Source: Gemmatimonadota bacterium (lineage in GTDB: Bacteria > Gemmatimonadota > Gemmatimonadetes > Longimicrobiales > Gaopeijiaceae). Taken from it: a stretch of DNA of 5,751 bases. A program made the position numbers and the translations under genes. Where the stretch lies: NCBI GenBank assembly GCA_015492755.1, contig WGEM01000152.1, positions 1 to 5,751 of the forward strand, read 5' to 3'. Of the stretch, positions 1 through 4,633 are shown in pieces. A model generated the notes under the pieces. The model worked only from the letters and a program-made list of their open reading frames with translations. It searched no databases and was not told where the DNA came from. Each line of letters opens with the position of its first letter. Position 1 is the first letter of the stretch.

Positions 1-105
1 TCCGCCGCCCATGACGAGACCCAGGTCGTCAGGGCCGCGGAAGGTCGAGGCGTCGGGGAGCGGCTCGAGGGGAGGAAGAGGGGGTGGACGTCTGGTGGGG
101 GTCAC
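1..105 (-). CDS. N-terminal fragment of a probable patatin-like phospholipase, cut by the left window edge
   Basis: An open minus-strand frame begins at a GTG (103-105) and runs off the left edge after 35 codons. The first ~20 residues are proline-rich (Pro-Pro-Pro-Leu-Pro-Pro), then comes Phe-Arg-Gly-Pro-Asp-Asp, and the visible part ends in Leu-Gly-Leu-Val-Met-Gly-Gly-Gly. A hydrophobic beta strand followed by a glycine run is how patatin-like phospholipases (acyl hydrolases) begin: the GGGxRG oxyanion-hole motif precedes the GxSxG nucleophile. Only the first half of that motif is visible, and the catalytic Ser and Asp would lie outside, so the family call is an inference. The frame is closed upstream by a stop at 172-174, and GTG is the only usual start codon between that stop and the motif apart from the ATG at 10-12, which would begin inside the motif. 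The nearest Shine-Dalgarno-like AGGAG (complement of 122-126) is 16 nt away, rather far. A Rossmann-type glycine loop is the main alternative. Confidence 0.5.
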   Translation of the reverse strand, partial: MTPTRRPPPLPPLEPLPDASTFRGPDDLGLVMGGG

Positions 106-186
106 GGTGTTGGTCTCGACTCTCCTGCGTCCGGGGCGAAGGGCCTCGGGGATGGGGAACCACGCAACGCTTCAGTTGTCTCAATG

Positions 187-192
187 TATCAT
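187..192 (+). promoter_or_regulatory. Possible -10 box (TATCAT) for the lipoprotein gene
   Basis: The 162-bp divergent gap (106-267) between the minus-strand fragment and the lipoprotein gene is GC-rich except for an AT-richer patch at about 171-206. TATCAT at 187-192 matches five of six bases of the sigma70 -10 consensus and lies about 75 bp before the ATG at 268. No good -35 hexamer sits 16-18 bp upstream. A second weak reading is TTGTCT (176-181), 17 bp, TATTGA (199-204). The patch is probably the promoter region; the exact element is uncertain. Confidence 0.3.
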
Positions 193-267
193 CGGCGGTA
201 TTGAATGGTGCCGCCGGCGCGAGGACCGGACGGAAGACGATGATGCATCCGACGGAGGGGTGAGACG

Positions 268-732
268 ATGAAACGCGTGCTGTCCATGCTGAGCATCCTG
301 CTGGTGGCGGGGTGCGTTTCATACGTCCCGGCCGACGTGTCCGAGCTCAAGCCGCAGGACAAGGTCCGCATGCGCCTGGAGCAGCAGGAGCTCGCGCGTC
401 TCGTGGCCTTTGCCGACCCCGGACGCGGCACCGTCACCGGGCGCGTGCTCCACGCCACGCCCGACAGCATCGAAGTCGTGGTGAGCACCGGTGGTTCCTA
501 CACGCAGGTGGCGGTCCCGCGCAGCTCCATTCTGGGTCTGGAGCGCGGCTACGTGGACAGGACCAAGAACGTTCTGGTGTCTGCGGCCTTCGTGGGAGGC
601 GTCGCCGCGCTGGCCGTCATCGGCTTCGAGGGCCGGAACGAGAACTCGGTGGGCGACGACACCGGCACGGATGAGGTCCGGATTCCACTCTTCAACATCC
701 GGATCCCCTTCGGGCTGGGCTTCGGCCGGTAG
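268..732 (+). CDS. Small lipoprotein of unknown function with a C-terminal hydrophobic segment
   Basis: This 154-residue protein has a type II signal peptide: Met-Lys-Arg, a hydrophobic stretch (4-12) and the lipobox Val-Ala-Gly-Cys with lipidated Cys16. Residues after the cysteine (Val-Ser-Tyr-Val-Pro) carry no early acidic cluster. Residues ~31-94 look like a small beta-rich domain, with a 'Gly-Thr-Val-Thr-Gly-Arg-Val ... Asp-Ser-Ile-Glu-Val' strand pattern ending in 'Val-Pro-Arg-Ser-Ser-Ile-Leu-Gly-Leu-Glu-Arg'. From memory, this resembles small uncharacterised proteins common in Gemmatimonadota that pair such a domain with a glycine-rich membrane segment. Residues ~101-120 are a Gly/Ala-rich hydrophobic segment; an acidic linker and an Ile/Phe/Gly-rich tail follow, ending at Arg154. 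The start is supported by GGAGG at 254-258, 9 nt upstream of the ATG. It converges with the 778-1161 gene across 45 bp without a clear terminator. The gene is well supported; its function is unknown. Confidence 0.88.
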   Translation: MKRVLSMLSILLVAGCVSYVPADVSELKPQDKVRMRLEQQELARLVAFADPGRGTVTGRVLHATPDSIEVVVSTGGSYTQVAVPRSSILGLERGYVDRTKNVLVSAAFVGGVAALAVIGFEGRNENSVGDDTGTDEVRIPLFNIRIPFGLGFGR

Positions 733-777
733 CGGCGTCGCGCTCCCCGGGAGGGTGGTGCACCTGCCGCGGCGCTC

Positions 778-1161
778 CTACCCGACGACGGGTCGACCGA
801 TGGCCAGGATGCCGGCGACGATGAGCCCCAGCGCCACCAGCGTACCCACGATGTGGGGCGGGTAGGTCCGCTCCTGGAGCGGCCGGCGGCGCATGACCGC
901 GGGGACGATGTGGGCCACCACCGCCGCCATCACCATCATGACGATGTGCCCGCCGAGCTGGGGGTAGAATACTCCGGAGAGCAGCGTCGCCACGCCCAGG
1001 AGGACGGTGAGGTCCACCGAGGCGGTGAAGAGCGCCGCCAGGATGCGCATGCGCGTGTCGTAGGGCCGGCCGGTGACCGCACCGTACACGGCGTATCCCA
1101 GCGCCAGGATACCCGTGAGGAGCACCAGGTAGCGGAAGCCGGAGTGTGCGTGAAGGAGCAT
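778..1161 (-). CDS. Four-helix integral membrane protein with conserved-looking histidines, function unknown
   Basis: The 127-residue product has four hydrophobic segments at about residues 9-30, 40-64, 69-90 and 103-121, and no cleavable signal peptide. Histidines lie at 4, 6, 72, 84 and 103, all at or near helix ends. The start 'Leu-Leu-His-Ala-His-Ser-Gly-Phe-Arg-Tyr-Leu-Val-Leu-Leu' and the helix-3 motif 'Gly-His-Ile-Val-Met-Met' resemble, from memory, a family of ~130-150-residue four-helix proteins in Bacteroidota. Those have an N-terminal Leu-His-x-His and a later His-Ile-Thr-Met-Met, and are sometimes labelled cytochrome b-like without experimental support. Histidines in helices would allow haem or metal binding, but nothing here proves it. 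The ATG at 1159-1161 has no Shine-Dalgarno at normal distance. An in-frame CTG at 1174-1176 sits 8 nt after GGGAGG and would add five residues, so the real start may be 1176. The gene is divergent from susC. Confidence 0.82.
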   Translation of the reverse strand: MLLHAHSGFRYLVLLTGILALGYAVYGAVTGRPYDTRMRILAALFTASVDLTVLLGVATLLSGVFYPQLGGHIVMMVMAAVVAHIVPAVMRRRPLQERTYPPHIVGTLVALGLIVAGILAIGRPVVG

Positions 1162-1184
1162 GGCGAAAGATGGCAGCCGCGGCG

Positions 1185-1190
1185 CCTCCC
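1185..1190 (-). promoter_or_regulatory. Shine-Dalgarno-like GGGAGG that favours a CTG start for the membrane protein
   Basis: On the minus strand GGGAGG (complement of 1185-1190) is followed by 8 nt and then a CTG (1174-1176), in frame with the 778-1161 gene. The distance to the first ATG is 23 nt, too far for normal initiation. The upstream in-frame stop is TGA at 1192-1194, so no other start is possible except the CTG or the ATG at 1161. The placement is good, but CTG starts are rare. Confidence 0.35.
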
Positions 1191-1211
1191 GTCACCCCAC
1201 CCGCGCGGCTT

Positions 1212-1223
1212 GCATAAGTATGC
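1212..1223. repeat. Short dyad GCATA-AG-TATGC in an AT-rich patch
   Basis: Two 5-bp arms separated by 2 bp form a near-palindrome in one of the few AT-rich patches of the intergenic region, 51-62 bp upstream of the minus-strand ATG. It could be an operator half-site pair, or overlap a -10 region for the minus-strand gene: complement TATGCA at 1211-1216 lies 15 bp from a TTGATC at 1232-1237. Both readings are weak. Confidence 0.25.
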
Positions 1224-1342
1224 GGTCCGGCGATCAAGATGGTTGCGCGGCGGACGGACGCACCGTAGGATGGCCCCATCGCGAAGGAATCACGACGACG
1301 ACGCCGGGCGGGGGCGCGGATCCCGGACCGACATCCGGACCG
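1223..1342. repeat. CCGGACCG octamer, three exact copies, one inverted
   Basis: CCGGACCG occurs at 1323-1330 and 1335-1342 (direct, 12 bp apart, close to one helical turn), and in inverted form (CGGTCCGG) at 1223-1230. A 7-base version, CCGGACC, follows at 1444-1450 inside the leader hairpin. The words are GC-only apart from one A, so some recurrence is expected in DNA of this composition. The spacing and orientation would also suit a dimeric regulator. Confidence 0.25.
1243..1271 (+). promoter_or_regulatory. Possible sigma70-type promoter for the susC-susD operon
   Basis: TTGCGC (1243-1248) and TAGGAT (1266-1271) are separated by exactly 17 bp; they match three of six -35 bases and four of six -10 bases. 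Transcription would begin near 1278 and give a leader of about 258 nt that includes the hairpin at 1443-1461. No better-spaced pair was found nearer to susC. The evidence is a weak consensus match only. Confidence 0.3.
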
Positions 1343-1442
1343 TGGGCTCTGCAAGGAACCGTCCGCTGATTCGTACGCATTGGGGGATCGACCGGTACGA
1401 GGACCTGCAGCGTGAGGAACAGTGATGGACGCCTCATGTGGC

Positions 1443-1472
1443 ACCGGACCTGCGGACCGGTTTTTCCCTTTT
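1443..1472 (+). terminator. Hairpin with T-rich tail in the susC leader: terminator or attenuator candidate
   Basis: ACCGG (1443-1447) pairs with CCGGT (1457-1461). After an A-A mismatch, CC (1449-1450) pairs with GG (1454-1455), leaving the loop TGC. The stem is followed by TTTTCCCTTTT (1462-1472). GC-rich stem plus a T tract is the form of an intrinsic terminator, although the T run is broken by CCC and the stem is short. No upstream plus-strand gene lies within 700 bp, so if it works it would act on the susC transcript's own leader, about 64 nt before the start codon. Confidence 0.33.
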
Positions 1473-1525
1473 CGGGGCCCGCCGGGGCCGTCAGGGCAGT
1501 GGCGGGATCAGTTCCTTTCAAGGCG

Positions 1526-1532
1526 AGGAGGT
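1526..1532 (+). promoter_or_regulatory. Strong ribosome-binding site that fixes the susC start
   Basis: AGGAGGT is fully complementary to the usual 16S rRNA 3' end and lies 3 nt (4 nt from the GGAGG core) before the ATG at 1536. The spacing is slightly short, but this is the strongest such site in the window. It coincides with the start of a normal signal peptide, which decides against in-frame starts at 1422 (GTG) and 1425 (ATG). Confidence 0.8.
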
Positions 1533-1535
1533 AGC

Positions 1536-4500
1536 ATGTCCCCAAGCGACGTTCGCAACGGGATCCTCCGCTTGGCCTTCCGCTCCACCTTTACCGCCGC
1601 CGTGGCGGTCATGCTTGCCTGGGCTCCCGCTCAGGCACAGACCGGCACGGTGACGGGGACGGTGCGGGACGCTACCAACGGCCAACCCATCCCGGGCGCC
1701 CAGGTGAGCATCCCGGCACTGAACATCGGAGCGCTGGCCAACAACGTGGGTCGATTCCTGCTCCTCAACGTGCCCGCCGGTACCCACACCGTTCAGGTGC
1801 AGTACATCGGCTACGGCACGGAGACGCAGGAAGTCACGGTGGCCGCCGGCCAGACCGTGACGGTGGATTTCAGGCTGCGCTCGGAGGCCATCAGCCTCGA
1901 GGGCGTGGTGGTGACGGGTACCGCGGGCGCGGCGCGCCGGCGCGAGATCGGGAACTCCATCGCGCAGCTCAACGAGTCCGTCATCGAGGCGGCACCGGTC
2001 TCCAACGTGTCTCAGGTGCTGCAGGGCCGCACGCTGGGCGCGACGGTGTTGAGCAACGGTGGCCAGGTGGGCGCCGGGAGCACCATCCGGCTGCGCGGCA
2101 ACAACTCCATCACGCAGGGGAACTCGCCGCTCATCTACGTGGACGGTGTGCGGATGCGTTCCACCGGCCTCATCCACTCCGACGAGGCCAACCAGCAGGC
2201 CAACCCGCTGGACGACATCAACCCGGATGACATCGAGCGCATCGAGGTCATCAAGGGCGCCGCGGCCACGACGCTGTACGGCACCGAGGCCGCGGGTGGC
2301 GTCATCCAGATCTTCACGAAGCGGGGCGCCGCGGGCGCGCCGGCGTGGAGCCTCTCCATCGATCAGGGGCTGAACACGCTGGGCCACATCGGTCCGGACC
2401 CCGACGTGAACCCCACGGGGCTCGGGCTGAACAACTGCAACTTCACCGGGAACGACAAGTTCCCGGGCGGTGACGACATGTTCCCGGCGGATCCCTCGTG
2501 TCCCGCCAGCGGATCGTGGCTCAAGAACGGCCACATCCAGCGCTACAACCTGTCGGTTCGCGGTGGCGCGGAGCGGATGAACTACTTCCTCTCCGCCTCG
2601 TGGTCCAACGAGCGCGGCGTCTTCAACACCGAGGCGTGCGGCACCGACGACCAGGGTGCGCGCGTGTGCGGCAAGGACGCCGGCTATGAGAACCCGGACC
2701 AGGGCGAGAAGTCCTACTCGGTACGGGGGAACTTCTCCTTCTCTCCGCTGGAGGAGCTGGACATCCGCTTCAACTCCTTCTACAACCACAAGAACATCGA
2801 CTGGGTACCCGATGGCAACAACGCCGAGGGGCTCCTCCTGAACGTCTTCCGGGGCGGCTCGGACTACACGTCGGACGTGGACGGGAAGGTGCTGCAGATG
2901 CGCCTGAACAACCTCAACGATCATTTCGTCACCGGCGTGAACGTGCTGTACAACCCCGGCGCCGGCATGAGCCACCGTCTGAACGCCGGTCTGGATTGGA
3001 CGCGTTACACGTACTACGAGGAGCGCCCCTGGGGCTTCTTCTACGTGCCCCTCGGGAACCGAGAGGTGGACAGCCGTACCTTCCGGAAGCTGACGCTGGA
3101 CTACGCCGGCACCTGGGAGGCGGACCTCTTCGGCGTTCAGTCGTCGTTCTCGTGGGGCGGTCAGCTCTACAACGATTTCTCGTCGGGGATCAACGGCTTC
3201 GGCCGCGACTTCGCCGGTCCGGGTGACAAGATCCTGGAGTCAGGCGCCATCACCGAGGCGTTCGAGTACAACTCCACCGTCACCAGCGGCGGCTTCTTCT
3301 TCCAGGAGCAGATCGGCATCCAGGACAAGCTCTTCCTCACCGCCGGTCTGCGCGTGGATGGTCACTCCGCCTTCGGTCAGGACTTCGGTCTGGCGCCGTA
3401 CCCGAAGGTCTCGGCGTCGTACATCATCTCCGACGAGGGCTTCTACCCCGAGTCGTGGGGTACGCTGAAGCTCCGCGCCGCCATGGGTGAGTCCGGGAAG
3501 GCGCCGGGCCTCTTCGACGCCGCCCGCACGTGGGCGTCGGTGGCCGGGGACGACGGCAAGCCTGCGGTGACGCCGGACAACCTTGGGAACCCGGAGCTGG
3601 GTCCGGAGCGCACGCGGGAGATCGAGTTCGGATTCGAGGGATCCACCTGGAATGACCGCATCACCTTCGAGTACACGTACTACGACCAGACCACCTTCGA
3701 TGCTCTGGTGCGGGTACGGCAGCTGCCCTCCGGCGGGTTCGTGGGGACACAGCTCGAGAACGTGGGCGAGGTGAAGAACAAGGGCCATGAGCTCTTCGTG
3801 AACGCCACCGTGGTGGCCACGGACGGCTTCTCCTGGGACATCGGAGGCCGTTACTCCACCAACAACTCGACGGTGGAAGATCTCGGTGGGCTGGAGTCCA
3901 TCAACCTCGGCTGGCGGAACTACATCCGTGCGCCCGTGGAGTGCACCGAGGAACTCTCCAACGGGACGGACTTCGACGGGAACGGGTTCATCGGCAAGGG
4001 TTGCACGCCGGGTGAGATCATCAAGTTCCCGCTTCCCGCGTTCTGCCACGACCGGGTGCAGAACCCCGACGAGGTGGCGGCGCCAAAGTACGCCGAGCAG
4101 TGCCTCGGGCCCACGACGCCGTCGCGCACCTACAGCATCAACACCTCTCTCACCATTGGCGAGCGCCTCACCATCGACCTTCTGGGCGAGGGGATGGGCG
4201 GACACTGGCTCTCGTCGGGGACGGCGTACCAGAACGCGCGCCGCCGGGTGTGGCCGCTCTGCCGCGAGGCGGTGGCCGCCGAGGCGGCGGGGAACAAGAA
4301 CCAGCTCACGGCGCGGGAGCGGGCGCTCTGCATCCGCGGTGACACGCGCTACGGGATGTGGACGCAGCCGGCGGACTTCTTCAAGCTCCGCTCGGCGTCG
4401 GTGAGCTTCCGGGTGCCGGAAGACTGGCTGCCCACGAACATCCGCGCCGCCACCGTACGGCTGCAGGGACGGAACCTCCTCACCTTCACCGACTTCCAGG

Positions 4501-4613
4501 GCATCGACCCCGAAGCGTTCGAGGACGGCTCCGCCGACGTGCTGTTCCGGCAGGAGTACTACAACCTCCCACCGGTCCGCAGCTTCCTGCTGTCGGTCAA
4601 GATCGACTTCTAA
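1536..4613 (+). CDS. SusC/RagA-family TonB-linked outer membrane transporter
   Basis: This 1025-residue protein has the usual length for SusC/RagA transporters. It begins with a Sec signal peptide: basic region, hydrophobic segment ~19-30, and probable cleavage at Ala-Gln-Ala34|Gln35. Next comes a carboxypeptidase-regulatory-like beta domain (~36-115), then a TonB-box-like 'Glu-Gly-Val-Val-Val-Thr-Gly-Thr' (122-129). The plug has Ile-Arg-Leu-Arg-Gly (184-188), Pro-Leu-Ile-Tyr-Val-Asp-Gly-Val (198-205) and the SusC signature from Ile228 to Gly264, containing Asp-Asp-Ile-Glu-Arg-Ile-Glu-Val-Ile-Lys-Gly and Leu-Tyr-Gly. The rest (~265-1025) is a large beta barrel ending in Ser-Val-Lys-Ile-Asp-Phe, with the terminal Phe expected by the barrel-assembly machinery. 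Family knowledge says it imports oligomeric nutrients such as glycans or peptides, powered by TonB. Ten cysteines and an EF-hand-like loop (812-823) lie in probable extracellular loops. It is followed 20 bp later by susD. The substrate is not predictable here. Confidence 0.97.
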   Translation: MSPSDVRNGILRLAFRSTFTAAVAVMLAWAPAQAQTGTVTGTVRDATNGQPIPGAQVSIPALNIGALANNVGRFLLLNVPAGTHTVQVQYIGYGTETQEVTVAAGQTVTVDFRLRSEAISLEGVVVTGTAGAARRREIGNSIAQLNESVIEAAPVSNVSQVLQGRTLGATVLSNGGQVGAGSTIRLRGNNSITQGNSPLIYVDGVRMRSTGLIHSDEANQQANPLDDINPDDIERIEVIKGAAATTLYGTEAAGGVIQIFTKRGAAGAPAWSLSIDQGLNTLGHIGPDPDVNPTGLGLNNCNFTGNDKFPGGDDMFPADPSCPASGSWLKNGHIQRYNLSVRGGAERMNYFLSASWSNERGVFNTEACGTDDQGARVCGKDAGYENPDQGEKSYSVRGNFSFSPLEELDIRFNSFYNHKNIDWVPDGNNAEGLLLNVFRGGSDYTSDVDGKVLQMRLNNLNDHFVTGVNVLYNPGAGMSHRLNAGLDWTRYTYYEERPWGFFYVPLGNREVDSRTFRKLTLDYAGTWEADLFGVQSSFSWGGQLYNDFSSGINGFGRDFAGPGDKILESGAITEAFEYNSTVTSGGFFFQEQIGIQDKLFLTAGLRVDGHSAFGQDFGLAPYPKVSASYIISDEGFYPESWGTLKLRAAMGESGKAPGLFDAARTWASVAGDDGKPAVTPDNLGNPELGPERTREIEFGFEGSTWNDRITFEYTYYDQTTFDALVRVRQLPSGGFVGTQLENVGEVKNKGHELFVNATVVATDGFSWDIGGRYSTNNSTVEDLGGLESINLGWRNYIRAPVECTEELSNGTDFDGNGFIGKGCTPGEIIKFPLPAFCHDRVQNPDEVAAPKYAEQCLGPTTPSRTYSINTSLTIGERLTIDLLGEGMGGHWLSSGTAYQNARRRVWPLCREAVAAEAAGNKNQLTARERALCIRGDTRYGMWTQPADFFKLRSASVSFRVPEDWLPTNIRAATVRLQGRNLLTFTDFQGIDPEAFEDGSADVLFRQEYYNLPPVRSFLLSVKIDF

Positions 4614-4633
4614 GAGCCAGGAGAGCAGAGATC

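Larger units (their letters stand above)
1162..1535. other. Divergent intergenic and leader region between the membrane protein gene and susC
   Basis: These 374 bp contain no convincing gene: the short frames present have arginine/proline-rich compositions typical of out-of-frame GC-rich DNA, and none has a placed ribosome site with a plausible protein. The region must contain promoters for both flanking genes. Its visible structure is a possible plus-strand promoter (1243-1271), three copies of CCGGACCG in both orientations, the dyad GCATA-AG-TATGC (1212-1223), an inverted repeat TCGTAC/GTACGA (1371-1376 and 1395-1400), a hairpin with a T-rich tail (1443-1472), a second GC hairpin GGCCC-GCCG-GGGCC (1476-1489), and the susC ribosome site. 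I looked for a cobalamin-riboswitch B12 box, common ahead of TonB-dependent receptors, and saw none. Confidence 0.8.

Noticed and set aside
733..777. Bidirectional terminator between the convergent genes
   Set aside because: Only very short palindromes (CTCCCCGGGAG, GGTGCACC) are present, with no stem of useful length and no T or A tract.
1292..1303. Four ACG triplets in tandem
   Set aside because: Too short to count as a microsatellite of interest in GC-rich DNA.
1160..1369. Small plus-strand frame (69 codons) in the intergenic region
   Set aside because: The AAGGAG before its ATG leaves only 1 nt of spacing, the product has no structure-like pattern, and its start overlaps the oppositely oriented gene.
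692..1444. Minus-strand open frame (250 codons) overlapping the four-helix membrane gene in another frame
   Set aside because: The product is Arg/His/Pro/Gly-rich, while the overlapping 778-1161 frame has clean membrane helices.
1422..1535. In-frame N-terminal extension of susC from GTG 1422 or ATG 1425, the latter with GAGG 8 nt upstream
   Set aside because: It would place 37-38 Gly/Pro/Arg-rich residues before a normal signal peptide and run translation through the leader hairpin. ATG 1536 has AGGAGGT directly upstream and gives a standard signal sequence.
1162..1535. Cobalamin or other known riboswitch ahead of the TonB-dependent transporter
   Set aside because: No B12-box-like sequence or other conserved riboswitch core was recognised; only simple short hairpins are visible.
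1518..2975. Long minus-strand open frame (485 codons) antisense to susC
   Set aside because: Its product is rich in Arg/Val/His without recognisable motifs and it lies opposite a clearly real gene. Long antisense frames are common in GC-rich coding DNA.
3240..4205. Second long minus-strand open frame (321 codons) antisense to susC
   Set aside because: Same shadow effect of GC-rich codon structure; no motif, and the product's composition mirrors the complementary strand.
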